A program made the translations under genes and the position numbers. The notes below the pieces were generated by a model. That model saw only the letters and a list, made by a program, of their open reading frames with translations, made no database searches and had not been told where the DNA came from. Below, in pieces: positions 1 through 13,678 of a stretch of 64,000 nt of DNA. Numbering within the stretch: position 1 is the stretch's first letter; each line of letters starts with the position of its first letter. Origin of the DNA: Sinotaia quadrata (Eukaryota > Mollusca > Gastropoda > Architaenioglossa > Viviparidae); assembly GCA_028829895.1 (NCBI GenBank), contig CM054178.1:70009835-70073834 (forward strand), in the 5' to 3' direction.

Positions 1-260
1 ATATTGATAATAACAATAAAGAAAATAAAGTTATATTTTGTTTTTACATGATCAGCCATGCGTGAGCTTTTTACTGTCCGTCATTGAAACAAATACATAA
101 GCAAACAAATAACTAAACGCCTCTACACCCCCCCCCCAAAAAAAAAAAAAAAGAAAAAGAAAAAAAAAAAGAAAAAAAGTGGATAGCTACCTAAATTAAA
201 CTTAAAGATTTGCTGTTAAAAAAATGTAATGATAGAAAGAGCATGTAAAACAATCGACGA

Positions 261-567
261 AAAAAATTAACAGAAACATACATACTATTATTTAACTTGT
301 ACCATTAATTAAAAAACTCACAGAAACATACATACTACTATTTAACTTGTGCCATTAATTAAAAATTTAACAGAAACATGACATACTATTATTAACTTGT
401 ACCATTAATTAAAAAACTCACAGAAACATACATACTATTATTTAACTTGTACCATTAATTAAAAAATTAACAGAAACATACATACTATTATTTAACTTGT
501 ACCATTAATTAAAAAATTAACAGAAACATACATACTATTATTTAACTTGTACCATTAATTAAAAAAA
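261..567. repeat. 50-bp tandem repeat, six copies
   Basis: CAGAAACATACATACTATTA recurs at 271, 321, 371, 421, 471 and 521, an exact 50-bp period with few substitutions. Confidence 0.95.
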
Positions 568-908
568 TCATAGCATAATTACAAATAATGATATAATGAA
601 ATAAATAATCAGTTTTAACTCTGCAACAAAAGTAGAAGTCTGACAATTGAAAATAAAAAACCGAAAAACCTGCAGTGCTACGCACTATCAAATTAACCAA
701 ACTACTACGGCAAGTGCACCAAATGAATTATCGATGTTGTTTCGTTAGTTACTTTTCTATTAAACTTTACTGTTGACAAATAAATTAGATATAGGATTAT
801 TTCATTAATTTCTCAAATCCACAAAGATACAACACACTTCCACTCGTAGTACAACTTATAATTGCACTCAGTTCAAACAATTTTTTCATGATTCGATAAT
901 CTCAGCTT

Positions 909-992
909 ACATTTGACACGGTCTGCAATCTTTCATTTCTCACGTTTAATACATTTGACACGGTCTGCAATCTTTCATTTCTCACGTTTAAT
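909..992. repeat. 42-bp direct duplication
   Basis: ACATTTGACACGGTCTGCAA begins two identical 42-bp copies at 909 and 951. Confidence 0.95.
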
Positions 993-1396
993 TGTTTATA
1001 TACATAATTTAATATCATTACATCTCTAAAAGATTTATAACGAGTACCCCAAGCTGGTCTCCGAGCTGGAAAATAGGCATGGCAGATAAGTATTTGCAGA
1101 GATAGATTTAAAAAACTTCACAATAATCAATAACATATTAAAAAAATTCAAATAATAATAAATTACTTTTAAAATACAATCGTTAGCCCACATAGCACAA
1201 AGTAATAAAGACGAATTTAAAAATAAAACATTAGCGTGGAGGAATTAAATAAAATTTCAAATAATAATAAATTACTTTTAAAATACGAATGAAAAAAACA
1301 AGAAAGCTTTAGTACAGAGGAACTAATTAAAATTTAGTTGTGACAAAATTAACATTATTTTCCTTATACGCCCGGAGCACACGCAACTCAGTGAGT

Positions 1397-1570
1397 AAAG
1401 AAATAAATACTGGAAATTAGGATATTTCTAAAGCACGTTCATTAGACATTATTAAAGAAATAAATACTGGAAATTAGGATATTTCTAAAGCACGTTCATT
1501 AGACATTATTAAAGAAATAAATACTGGAAATTAGGATATTTCTAAAGCACGTTCATTAGACATTATTAAA
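1397..1570. repeat. 57-bp tandem repeat, three copies
   Basis: AAAGAAATAAATACTGGAAA recurs at 1397, 1454 and 1511 with no visible differences, so the triplication is recent. Confidence 0.95.
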
Positions 1571-1973
1571 GTTATGAAAACCCGAACGAGCGCAGCACCT
1601 GTTAATGCCAGAACGGCCTGTCAGAATCCCAGAGACAAGAAGTCTCACCTTACCCACAATCCCCCCCTCTTCTGTAGGGTATTCCAGAGCTGCCAAACTT
1701 TACTATCAGCATCAGAGCTCGGATGACTCGCCAAACAAATGGCACCACACTTTCAAAGACATTTTTTTGTTATATCCAAATTCAGAACGTACCTCACAAT
1801 ATTTACTTTCGGAATAGAGAAAGAAATGAACTTATCATCATCATCATCACCATCATTCTTATTATTATTACAGTTATTATTATTATCACCTTTCAGCGTA
1901 TACAATTTCGAAACATAAAAGATTAATTTAGACAGCGCGGTGGATGTTTTTTCAAATAGTTTCTCTTTTGCAG

Positions 1974-2100
1974 TCAGAACAAGGACATAACTAGAATACA
2001 ATAATAGTGGAATAGTTAAATGAAGCCAAAGTCATGGTAGCTAGTCAGAACAAGGACATAACTAGAATACAATAATAGTGGAATAGTTAAATGAAGCCAG
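1974..2100. repeat. About 70-bp direct duplication
   Basis: AGTCAGAACAAGGACATAAC starts two near-identical copies. The second lacks the middle AAGTCATGG. Confidence 0.9.
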
Positions 2101-2689
2101 TAGCTAGTTCCGAGACAATCAATCAGTCTACGGACGGGTCTTTGCTTGATATAATTCATATTTCCGCTCTTAGATAAGTGAATGTCGCGAACAGTTATCT
2201 ACCCAAGTTTCTAATTCTTGACAAAAAGAAAAACAACCCCCACCCTCGGCCAGAACTTACAGAAGTATTCGTATTCTTCTTATCATGATATTCATCTTCA
2301 TTCAGCAAAAACAACTTGTTATTCATGCATGGCATTGTATAAATTGCAAGAAGAAAATTTTACGGGCTAAAAGAAAATTAAAAAACCTGATCAGCGTTTC
2401 CTCCAGTCCAAGACAGCTGCTCTTGTTTCAAATTGGTACCATTACTTTTTCCAGTTGGTCGCCTGAAAGGAGACCTAATTTCGGAGACTTCTCACTACCT
2501 CTGCATGCGAGCAGTAGACCTCTGTGAATAATGACCCAGGCAGCAAGCATGCAGTAGTAATCCACAGAAGGTACGGGAACCCTTCCCGAGAAGTTAGAAG
2601 ATATGACTGCAATCTGAGAGCCGATGACCAGGTGACCTTCAGTGTCTGCACAAGACAAAGGCACTGGGCTTCCTACCTGGTAGTCAACA

Positions 2690-3185
2690 AGGCAAAAGTC
2701 TCAGGTCACAGAAAGGTGCTGCTGTTTCCCTGTGGGCTGTCACGGTTCTAATATTTATTTGGTTTTTTATTTACAGGGCAAAAGTCTCTGATCACAGAAA
2801 GTGACGCTATTGCTATGGGCTGCTGAGATTTTAAATAATTATTTGGTTTTCTATTCACAGGGAAAATGTCTCGGGTCACAAAAACGTGACGCTATTACTT
2901 TAAACCGCCGAGATCTTAAATAATTATTTGGTTATCTATATACAAGGCAAAAGTCTCAGGTCACAGAAAGTTGACGCTTTTGGTATGGGCTGCTGCAATT
3001 TAAAATAATTATTTAATTCTTTATTCACAATGCAAAAGTCTCAGGTCATAGAAAGTTGACGCTATTGGTATGGGCTTCTGAGATTTTAAATAATTATTTG
3101 GTTCTCAAAGGTCTCAGGTCACACAAAGGTACTGTTGTTTTTGAGTGAACTGCTGAGGTTCCCAAATAAGTAGTTGGTTTTCATT
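2690..3185. repeat. Degenerate repeat of roughly 85-90 bp, about six copies
   Basis: The phrase GGCAAAAGTCTCAGGTCACA followed by a GCTGCTGAGATTT-like and TAATTATTTGGTT-like segment recurs six times with 10-25% divergence by eye. Confidence 0.85.
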
Positions 3186-3740
3186 TATTAACTCTACTTC
3201 AGTCTTAAGTTCCTGACAAGTTTCACAATTATTTACATAACAAACATTTGACAACTTTTATCACTCGACAACATTTTGGATAAAAATTCGTTTTGGTGGT
3301 GTAATTTTATTAGATAATAAATGTGCAATATCTAGGACACTAAACTGTACTTTACTTAAAAAGCGTAATTTCCAGATTATGTGTAAATAAATAAAAAGTT
3401 TGTTTCTCAAACGATAGAAATAATCATGCAAATACAAAAAAAGGAATAAGTGAGTATTAACTAATTTGAATAAATATCAGTAACTGAAGCTAAACGCAAA
3501 AATAACAATTATATAGTTATTTTATTCGGGATTAAATAACCGAATGAATATCAACGCGGGTTGAAGAAATAAACGTCTGAGTTCATAATAGATTAAAGAT
3601 AAAGATAACTCTTATTTTCTTCAGGATTTTTCAAGTTTTTTTTTCGTCGAACTTTTGCTCTTTTAATGCACAATTCCCTTCCACTACAACGCTTTGAACT
3701 ATTCGTGCCATAAGACAAGTTTGTGAAAGATTTAGTTGTG

Positions 3741-3890
3741 CCATATCGCAGTAGGCCTATAGTTCCATACATATCGCAGTAGGCCTGTAGTTCCATACAT
3801 ATCGCAGTAGGCCTGTAGTTCTATACATATCGCAGTAGGTCTGTAGTTCCATACATATCGCAGTAGGCCTGTAGTTCCATACGTATATTT
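3741..3890. repeat. 28-bp tandem repeat, about five copies
   Basis: ATCGCAGTAGGCCTGTAGTT followed by CCATACAT recurs at a 28-bp period. Confidence 0.92.
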
Positions 3891-5730
3891 TGGTCTTGTC
3901 AGTGAGAGATTGTAGTCTTGGTCAGTCGGTGTACGACATCCGATTATTCGCATTTTATTAAAAATATTTTAATCTTCCCCGCTATACACATATTATAGTT
4001 TTACTGCTATTAGTCAGTCTACGGTAGCGAGAAATTAGGCCCTAATTGTTTCAATTGATTTACAGTTCAAAGGTCAAATAGTTCAGCGATTAACGCCGAC
4101 ACGTTCAGCATAGTTTTATAGATCCACCCCCCAGAAAAGATGAACGCTGAACAAACTCACTTACCGTCTGATCAGCTATATCCCCAGTGAGCAGGTGAAT
4201 CCGATTGGACAATTAGAAAGATAATCCTTTAGTCAGGAGCAGACGACTCTTTGTTAAAAGACAAAAGCGCAATTAGCTTCTAACTTCCATTCTGTTCTCT
4301 CTCTTTCTCCCGCGCCCTCCCTATCTTTTGTATGAGATTTGGCTTTGAGGATTAAATGCAGCTTGTGAAATTTATATCTCAATAACGAAGTAATTATTTA
4401 AAATTATCGCTCTGGTTTTGGTCCTTGACTGGAATACTGACTGTGCAGGCGAAGTCTTGCAGAATAAGCTCTCGCACCAGAAGTCCTTCTGGCTCTTAAC
4501 ACAGGATTTGCAGTTACTAATAACTATACAATCTGCATTGTTTCGGGGGGAGCGACACTTGTTAAAAGATAGGCCCCTTGCCCCATGTTGGATTCCCAAA
4601 CCCACCGGTATGTGTGTGTGTGTGTGTGTGTTGGGGGAGGGGGTAAGGAGTGAAAGTGGGACGGTGAGGTACCCAGAGAGGTGGAGCCAATTAAACTGTA
4701 GGACCTCCGCTGAGGACGGGCTGAAACTAACAACCCCGTTTTGAGGGGGTGGAGTGGGGGAATAAGAACAAGATGGAAGACCTGCTAGTGAAATCTGCAC
4801 GCGGAGCTCTCATCGATGATTGGTCCACTTAAAACAATCCCATCTCAATTTCAAGCAGACGACACTCTTTTAGATATCACCTTTGCCAGAGAGCGGTAGG
4901 AGGGGTGGAAGTAGGTTGATTTTGGGGATGGGGTGAGGCCCAGAACTGTAAAAACGCTAATGTCAGCTGACGAGGGCCAGGCATAGGCCAACTCGGCAAT
5001 TTTCGGAGACGGTCGGCGGGTTTTTATCAGCTCTCGACCAACCATACTCTTTTATTTACGTCTCAGCTTTTGACAGAGGGTCGCCTGAAACAATGGAGAG
5101 CGCATTCCAGGGAGGTAACTTGAACCATCCTCGACTCTTCTTTTTGCGGAGGCTACAAGTGGTTGTTGCACACTAATTCAAGTTGCGCCCTCAGTGGCGG
5201 AAACAAACAAACAAAAAAAAGAAATAAATTAAATGGTTGTTATGCAATTTATATGAAAGTACCAGTTTATGCAGCCTGGGAATTCAGAGACAATAAACAA
5301 CTCTACCATTTATGAAAGTCAAGCATAGGTAGAGATTAAAAAAATAATGAAATGAAATATTGAAAGAGTAGGGAGTTTGTAAATTGAATGATAAATCACT
5401 GTCACAGATTCGGTCTCAGTGCTGCAAAGGGAAACAACAACACCACCAAAAAGAAAAACAAAACCCGATAAACGAAATGACATACTGAAAAAGAATGACT
5501 CATTGTGGGAGTAGGCTGACAGGTAGCCTAATTGAGGTAGCCCATCGTGGTGGCGGGGGAGAATCAAAACATCAGTCATCGAGCAACAGACCTTTTTATT
5601 GCTGTTGTTGACAACGATCACGAGCGATCGTTACACGCTTCACTCATGTTTATGGTTTTGATAGTCGCGTGTCATGAAAGGTCTTCACGTACCGACCTAT
5701 GACGGAGTGGAAAGAAGGGTAGAGGGAGGG
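3891..5730. other. Unique intergenic DNA, no gene seen
   Basis: The 4140-5060 part is less AT-rich than its surroundings and holds short overlapping open frames on both strands with no recognised family. A short (GT)n lies at 4611-4631. A donor-like GACG/GTAAGTGAG on the minus strand near 4165 has no convincing partner. Confidence 0.5.
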
Positions 5731-5734
5731 AGAG

Positions 5735-5873
5735 AGTGTGTGTGAGTGAGTGTGTGTGTGTGTGAGTGTGTTTGTTTGTGTGAGTGTTTGTGTGTGTGAG
5801 TGTTTGTGTGTGTGTGTGAGTGTTTGTGTGTGAGTGTGTTTGTTTGTGTGAGTGTTTGTGTGTGTGTGAGAGA
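5735..5873. repeat. (TG)n / (TGTGAG)n repeat
   Basis: Imperfect GT-rich microsatellite with regular GAGTGTTTG interruptions. Confidence 0.95.
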
Positions 5874-8590
5874 GAGGAATTAAACAGTCATCATCGCTGG
5901 TCTAAAGTCCCACAGAGACAGAGTGACCACAGCAAATCCATGAATCTTTTGAAGATACCCACCCCTGTGAAATTTGTCCAATTTTAAAACTACAGAGACA
6001 GAGAGACCAATTTGTAAAAGTACACTTCAGGGTAAATCTCGTATTTAATCAAACAAACGGCTTATATTATTTTTAATTAAGAATGAAGGCTGGCAACTGA
6101 TATTCCACGTCAAGCATCAGTCACTGCTTCACATAAAATATGAATCTGAATGCTTTCAACTAACTGTCTAGTGAACTAGCAAGCCAAACAACCAGATAAT
6201 TATAAGCAAGCCAACAAGCAAGTAAACAATCAGATATACAGCAACCCCCCCCAAAAAAAAAAAAAAAAGCAAAAACGACTAGCTGATCAACCAATCAACC
6301 AACAAACAAATCAGCAAAAACATGTCTACAAATTAGCCAGTCAGAAATAAGATTAAACCAAACTGTCAACCAACTGTCCAAATAAGCAACCAGAAACAAG
6401 CATGAACAACGCAAATCGATTAAAAATAATTACAGTTTACTACTAGAAAGTGCTTCTCGACATTTTGGAATTTTCAATATTAATGAAACCAATACAATGA
6501 TTGTGCATATTAAGTTTTGATATCTAGTTAATTCTTGAAAAAAATTATTAGTAAAAGAATTTATCGGCTTAATGGCGCGCTTTTCCATTGTTACTCTTTT
6601 TCTTTTATCCCCCCTTTCTCCCCTACCCCCATCCCCCGTCCACTTTCTTGCATTGTTAGCAAGACCTTCACCTAAACAACCTTGATCAAAAAAAAAGAAA
6701 AAGAAGAAAGCATGGAGAGACTAACGGAAGGACTGCGCTGAAAGGGTTTTCTTTTACAAAGAGAACATCTGTCACGATTAAAAAAAAAAAAATTCTCGAA
6801 CATTGCGTGTGGTGGAATTTATTGTTTTGTTTTGTGTTGTCAGCGAGTGTTCGCTATCCTATTGGCTTGTAGAAAGTGTGCAGCAAATACCCAGGTGACT
6901 TTCCGCTTAATGCGAGGAATTCCTGTCTGCGAATTCCAGGTCATGCACGTCTCGGAATCCGTAAAAGGTTCTATTAATTTAGTATGGTCCAGAGTGGAGT
7001 AATCTTCAAATGGAGCCAATATCCATAAACACTACTTTTTAAATGGACCAAATTTTAAGTGGACTTATTTTTAAATGGACCATTATTGAAACAAACCAAA
7101 TTTGAAATGGATTCCTCTTTAGATGGAGCAAAATCCAAATCAGCAAATCTCCGAATGAACTATCTTGCGAAACCGCTACGGACGCTGCATCCTCGCATAC
7201 ATTACACGTTCTTTCCATTTCATTCCACGAACGAGTCTGCGTGTACAGCCAGGAGAGATTTTGGAAAATGTTCTGTGTGTCCAATGAAGAGACTGAAAAC
7301 TACAATGCCCCTTTTGTGATTGGCACTGCTACTTCTTCTGATGTTGATTGTGGAAAAGTTTTGATTGTTAGAATTGTGTTGTAGGTCACCTATAACACTC
7401 GATACCGTACTTGCTACTACCCTACACTTTTCTAATGTGATGTTGAGATTTTCTTTTTGTGCTTGCAGAAGTAACTTATTTTTGTGCTCTTATAAATAAT
7501 TTTTTTTAGAAGTTCCACAGTAACTTATTTGTAATGCGTGTAGAAGTAGGTAAATTTTGTGCATGCAGAAGTAACTTATTTTTTAGTGTGCAACATTACT
7601 TTAATTTGTGCGTGTAGCATGTTGCAACGCATCGCCCACGAAATCCAGTAAAACAAATACCCAAGACTAAGGAATACTCGAGATTTAAACTGGTTTGGTT
7701 TCAAATGGAGCAAAATTCAATTAATCACATTTTAGAACAGAACAGTATTTAAGTGGCTGCGAAGGAACAATTGGGACATATTTTAACTTGGCCAGTTTAA
7801 AGAAATATTTAAAAAGACAAGGAAGGAAAACCCCACATAAAAATCTTTAATAATATTAGAACAAAAATTAGAATGACAACACCAAAACGAAGTAAAGAAC
7901 TATAGTTTTAAAAATATATTTCTTAAAAAGTCAGTTTAAAAACGTTGATCAAATTTGAAAAACAATTTCTTTTTTCAGCTGGTCAATAGTTATGAAACTT
8001 CAGAATTAATTCACAGAGCTTACTTCTCTCTCTTTCTTTGTGTGCACTATACTGCACTTACTTGCATGATTTTTATTTAATGGCAAATGGCGAAGCCAAT
8101 ACCGATGTTTCATATAGTTTGTTTTAACTCGGCATTTAAACTTTAACGGAGTCAGTGTCAAGTGATTTTCTTTGCAATATTTCAGTCTCAAGGAACACCC
8201 TAAAAGAAAGAAATGTTGACATTTAAAACCGCATTTGCTCTACTACCCCGGTTCTACCACCGTCAACTCAGCACTGTAACTCCTCAAGAATTCTAAGAAT
8301 TTGTCTCTTTTGTCTTGCACACGAACTATCTGCGTGAGACTGGTGAACATAGGAATTAAAAAAAATGAATGTCGGCGTTACAAAGAAGACGACGACCACC
8401 ACCACCACACCTCCCCCAAAACGGAAAGCCACTGAACAATTTAGGGAAGGTAAGACTGATGCAAGCAATTTATCTCTTCAAGACGGAAAGAAAACAAACT
8501 ACACGAACCATCATGAGAACGCTAAAGGTTTGTTTACATCGTTCCGGAGAAACTCTGCAGCGGGCATCAGCTCTAGTCGAGAACGTGGAC
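5874..8590. other. AT-rich unique DNA with degenerate short repeats, no gene seen
   Basis: An AAATGGACCAAATTT-like motif recurs at 6990-7140 and again near 7700. A TGTGCTTGCAGAAGTAACTT-like unit recurs at 7455-7620. Open frames are short and without family resemblance. Confidence 0.5.

Positions 8591-8591
<1 letters not shown>

Positions 8592-8641
<50 letters not shown>
8592..8641. repeat. (GT)n microsatellite
   Basis: About 25 uninterrupted GT units. It creates spurious Cys-Val reading frames. Confidence 0.97.
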
Positions 8642-8642
<1 letters not shown>

Positions 8643-8974
8643 CGGAGACGTTGACAAGGGAATTTTTATTCCCTCTAGTTTTCTTAGCAGAGCTGAAAAG
8701 GATAACTTAATCAAAGTGCGCACACCCCCAAGCACGCACGCACAACGCAGGCATGCTAGTTCCGTCTTGACCAAAGCCTGACAATGATTGTGTTCATTGC
8801 CACTTTAAGTGATGAACTATTTTGGAGCACAATGACCAAAATGCCGGATATATATTTATTGTCTTCGCCGCATCTGCAGAGTTATCTGCCCGTTGACTGC
8901 TCCTTGATATAAAATTTATAAGTAATGACTAAACAAGTATGGAATAAATCAATTACTCACTCGCCTTATTACTG

Positions 8975-9306
8975 CAATCATCATCATCATCTTCATCATC
9001 CCCATCCCCACCATCATCATCACCAACATCATCTTTATCGTCGTCGTCACCATCATTATTGTCTTCGTCGTGCGAGGAAAATATTAAGCTTGACTTCCAC
9101 AAGCACTCACAGCTTTTTGAATTTGTGCAATTTCATTTATTGATATTATTTTGTTCTTGCGCCACTACAATCGGTTACAAGCACTTAGTTTAGTTGACAC
9201 TTGAGAAACATTCATTTATCCTGAGGTAACCTGACGGTTTTACGGCATCCATCCATCCATCCATCCATCCATCCATCCATCCATCCATCCATCCATCCAT
9301 CCATCC
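8975..9306. repeat. (CAT)n-rich stretch and (CATC)n microsatellite
   Basis: An imperfect CAT/CAC/ATC trinucleotide run at 8975-9062, then unique sequence, then about 15 perfect CATC units at 9247-9306. Confidence 0.95.
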
Positions 9307-10157
9307 GTCTATATATCTATTAATCTATTTAGCCTTGATTACGCCCTTTATTTTCTTCTTTCGCTTTAAATTAAACCAGCAGACTCTTAAACGACAGAAA
9401 TCTTTTCCCAACGGCTGATGAGCAAAGGTTACTTAACTGGCGACCAGAAGAATCATCCCGGGTACACCGACAGTTAGTGGGTACGTTTTGCACGGTAGCC
9501 CCCGTTTGTATATTAAAGGGCAAACCCAAGAGCTTTCAGGACACTCTCGAAGGCTTTGCAAGCATCAAGTTTATTACCTGACGACTCCTATGATGAACCC
9601 CGAAATAATTTACCTAGGGTCCTGTCTGGTAGAGTTTTGTTTGCTCTGCTGTTATTGTTTATTTAGTGTCTGGGAACAAATGCCCCCCCCCCCCTACACC
9701 GGCCCATCAAACTTTATTAATGTGTCTGTTACTGCTAGACAACTTAATAAAAGTATCTCTGAACAAATTCCCTCTACCATCGCTCCGCCAAACTTGTTCA
9801 TCAAAAGGGGAAATGTTAATTTCTTTGTTTCAGTTTATGAGGAATTTTTTCACACCGCAATAAGTGCATTTGTATTGTTTTCTTTGTTACATATGCTAGA
9901 TGACGTAATTAATATACAATTTAAATACGGGTTTCTTGTTACACACGTTAAATTACTTAATATACAATTTAAATACGGTTTTAATTTTAAACGCTAAACA
10001 ATGAAGCAAGTATCTGCAGTTATTTTGTTTGTTTTATTGACTAAACCGTTTTGACATATTCTTTAGATCTTGGATTTAAAAAAACAACCGTGTTTTAAGT
10101 TTATATATATATATTTGTGTTTCAGTCTCACGTATATGTAACTGTTTTGAATGCTTG
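9307..10157. other. Unique DNA, no supported gene
   Basis: A 169-codon open frame (9488-9997) runs through a poly-C tract and a duplicated AT segment (TATACAATTTAAATACGG, near 9913 and 9960). It has no family resemblance, so I treat it as chance. Confidence 0.5.
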
Positions 10158-10409
10158 ACTATACTGATTTCATGTTTCACTATACTGATTTCATTGTTCA
10201 CAATATACTGATTTCATGTTTCACTATACTGATTTCATGATTCACTATACTGATTTCATGTTTCACTATACTGATTTCATGATTCACTATACTGATTTCA
10301 TGATTCACTATACTGATTTCATGATTCACTATACTGATTTCATGATTCACTATACTGATTTCATGATTCACTATACTGATTTCATGATTCACTATACTGA
10401 TTTCATGTT
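10158..10409. repeat. 21-bp tandem repeat, about 12 copies
   Basis: ACTATACTGATTTCATGATT plus C recurs with only T/A variation. Because 21 is a multiple of three, the array is open on both strands (HYTDFMI one way, NHEISIV the other), but there is no sign that it is coding. Confidence 0.95.
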
Positions 10410-11665
10410 TGACTTTCCATTTCTCATCGATAGTTATATAGTTTGTTGATACTGCCACTACTATTTCTGCTATTACTGCATGAGTTAAAAAAAGTAAAGA
10501 AAGAAAGATATGTATTTAAGTATAAATATGTGTGTGAGTGTCTGTATGCGTAGGATGTTATAAGTACATTAAACACTCGTACAAGTAGAGAGAGAGAGAG
10601 AGAGATAAATGACAGATAGATAATACTGTAGCTTGACTGATAAAATAATAAAAATATTAAACTTAAAAAAATTTACATAGAAATCACAGTAAAATAAATA
10701 GATCTATACAGATTGACAGACAGATATGTAGACAGGCAGAGTCAAGCACATTAGCAAATATTATTATGTACCTATTAACTAATGTGCATGCATTAATTAG
10801 ACGTATAAACTTAAATACATGTTATGGGGGAAAAAACCCAAATAAACACTTATATGTAACCTAATGATGATGATGATGCCCCAGTTTAAAAACATGGAGA
10901 GTACAATATACTACCTACTCGTCATACTAAATACAGCTTGGTCTTCAAGGCCGAAATATTTCGTTTTGTCTTCTAAGTCAAGTCCTCATACTCAAGTGAA
11001 AATTATTTTGCATTAATTTATCAGTATCACGTGAAAAGTACTAGGGTCCAAAAATAATGACAAGAGAACATTTTAAAAAAGGAGAGAGAGACATCATTTG
11101 AGTGTCAAAGAACTTAAAGAGCTAGCCACAACGAAGCTTTTATCGCACCTTTCAGGTTACATCAACTCTGATTAGCTGTGTGGGTGTAAAGGTGAGTAAA
11201 CGCCTTCTGCTATTGGGCGACTCAGCAGGAGGTTTAATGGTGTCAGCGATCCCGATGTATTCAGTTGAGCTGTTTTGTTGACTTTTGTCAGAGGGTGATG
11301 GAACGCTTACACCAACGCAGAAGTAAATTCATTCGCATCCGACTGAAACATGTTTAATAGATTAGTGGGTGCAACAAATGCCCAACTGCATACAATCCAC
11401 TGTGGAGCACTACGTTTGTTGGAGCGGTGTACAAAGTCATGATCTGCGACTTTTCTCGGCAAGCTCTCAGGAGTAATGTCGGTCATACAACTTTGGCGAT
11501 GATGATGATTGTGATGGCGATGAAGGCAGCAGTGGTGCTGGCGAAATGAGAACATTATTCGTCAGTAACGAGGACAATAAAATCGCCAGTACTCTTCGCC
11601 AGGATGTCTTTCTGATTAATGTTACAACATACGAGGCAGAATAATTCGTTTATCCGAACGGTGGT
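10410..11665. other. Unique AT-rich DNA with one micro-exon-like segment
   Basis: It contains a short (GA)n at 10589-10605. The segment 11156-11191 (36 bases) is bounded by CACCTTTCAG and a GTGAGT donor, is open in one frame only and is otherwise unsupported. The rest shows nothing recognisable. Confidence 0.4.
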
Positions 11666-11818
11666 AATAAGTCAAACTACCGATACACGACATATCTGTA
11701 TTTTTTGGGAGAGAAAAAAATAAGTCAAACTACCGATACACGACATATCTGTATTTTTGGAGAAAAAAAATAAGTCAAACTACCGATACACGACATATCT
11801 GTATTTTTGGAGAGAGAG
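11666..11818. repeat. About 50-bp tandem repeat, three copies
   Basis: AATAAGTCAAACTACCGATA starts copies at 11666, 11719 and 11769, differing only in the A/G-rich linker. Confidence 0.93.
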
Positions 11819-13008
11819 TAAGCAAGTTTCACGTCGATAATGGATACATGATAACTATTTCTTCTTTTTATTATTATTAAATGATAAAAAGTTTATCATA
11901 AATCTACACTTATGAAGGCGTGAGGACAATATAAGATACCTTTAATTATTATTTATCTTTTTAATTAGTCTTACATTTATAGTGTTTATCTTTATTTTAT
12001 TTAATTAAACTTTTCTACATTTGATGCATTTCACAAAGCTGCCTTCAATAATATTAACTGATTTTATAACATTTTCTTAAAACTGTTAAACTTGTTCAAT
12101 ATATAGTTATATTGGGTGCTTTTTATATCGCTTAATTAAAGCAATAACTGCTAATACAAGAATGATGGGGAAAACATATGTCGATGTGTAAATATTGCAC
12201 CCACAATTTACTGCTTTTGATAGTTTGGTAGACACACATATTTTTATAAATAATTTTTTTCTCTATTCCAAGGAAAGTATTTTATTTAAACATAGGTAAG
12301 GAATAAACCAGCACCATAGTAACAAAAGCTTGCAATATATTTACCAAAATTTAAAATTTCTATACAAATGTTTTAATGTACCTTGGCACATTTTATGACT
12401 GATTCTTGTCACCTCGTATTTAAAATGAGGATGTTCATGGTTTAAATACAGAAATTAAGAAAAAATAATTAATGTTAAACATGGTACACTTTTCAATTGC
12501 TAATACTTGTATTCCCTAATTTGTTAAACATGTATTGCTGTAAAGTAAATAATTTTAAATCTGTGACGCAACGCTACCTAGATTATTACTTAATCATCCA
12601 TAAGTAATTTTGACGTATCTGTTGGTGCAACGTAACTTCGTTTGTTTGTTGTCGTAACTTGTAGTGACAGTTTAATTATTGTGTCTTGTTCTCTGTCCGT
12701 CTATATATCTATTTTATAAAATATATTTCTTGGTATAATAACGGGAGGGGGGGGGGGGCTGTGAGTTGAATTGACAATAGCGCACCAGTATATTGGCGTA
12801 ACAGTTGCGGATATGCATATTTAATCAGTGGTCCATACTCTACATCAGCATTTGTAGATGTTTTATATCTATCTGTAAGTAATTGCTAATATTTGGTATC
12901 ATTCATTAGTATTTCACCCCAGAGTACATCGCGATATTTACAAACTCATTAGTGTAAGAAGATTTGGGGCTTTTTTTTCTAATAGAGGAGTGGGTGAGAG
13001 GAAGGATG
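11819..13008. other. Very AT-rich unique DNA, nothing recognised
   Basis: No open frame above background. A poly-G run lies near 12745-12758. Confidence 0.6.
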
Positions 13009-13012
13009 AGGA

Positions 13013-13079
<67 letters not shown>
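13009..13079. repeat. (GA)n microsatellite
   Basis: About 30 GA units. Confidence 0.97.
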
Positions 13080-13081
<2 letters not shown>

Positions 13082-13192
13082 TGAAGAGAATCTAAGTCTG
13101 ATTGTGTATACATATCTTTAGAATCATTACACATATAAACAAACCTGACTTGTCAAAACATCGACGACAAACACAAGAATGAATGCATGCTT

Positions 13193-13340
13193 AAGCCAGC
13201 GACATACAATAGTCTTCTTTCAAGGGAGGCAATCAGTTGTAAGCCAGTGACATACAATAGTCTTCTTTCAAAGGAGGCAATCTGTTGTAAGCCAGTGACA
13301 TACAATAGTCTTCTTTCAAGGGAGGCAATCTGTTGTAAGC
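13193..13340. repeat. 49-bp tandem repeat, three copies
   Basis: AAGCCAGTGACATACAATAG with TCTTCTTTCAAGGGAGGCAA recurs three times almost unchanged. Confidence 0.93.
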
Positions 13341-13678
13341 CTTTGTAAGCGCATTTTAGTGATATTTCAATCGTCCGTCCGTTAAATCATCCAACCTGTC
13401 TTATGGAGAGGGGAAACGATTATTAAAATAGGGTAATATTTTCTCCGTGACACTAAGAGTACTCTATTTCGCTCACTTAATTAACTGCAGATGAGGCGAG
13501 CTGAACGATAACTCGTGACTTGTTTCGGTGCACGATTGTATCAGTTAATTGCTTTTGTCTCCCCTCTCCCAATAAACGAACAACTGTTGCCAATATGGTA
13601 CGGCTCAGTGAAACCGTTCAGTAACCCGAAACGGGATTTTATTTTCTGTAACTTTAATTAAACTATGTCTTCATATAG

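Noticed and set aside
9488..9997. 169-codon open frame on the plus strand
   Set aside because: It runs through a poly-C tract and a duplicated AT segment, has no domain or splice support, and its composition is that of the surrounding DNA.
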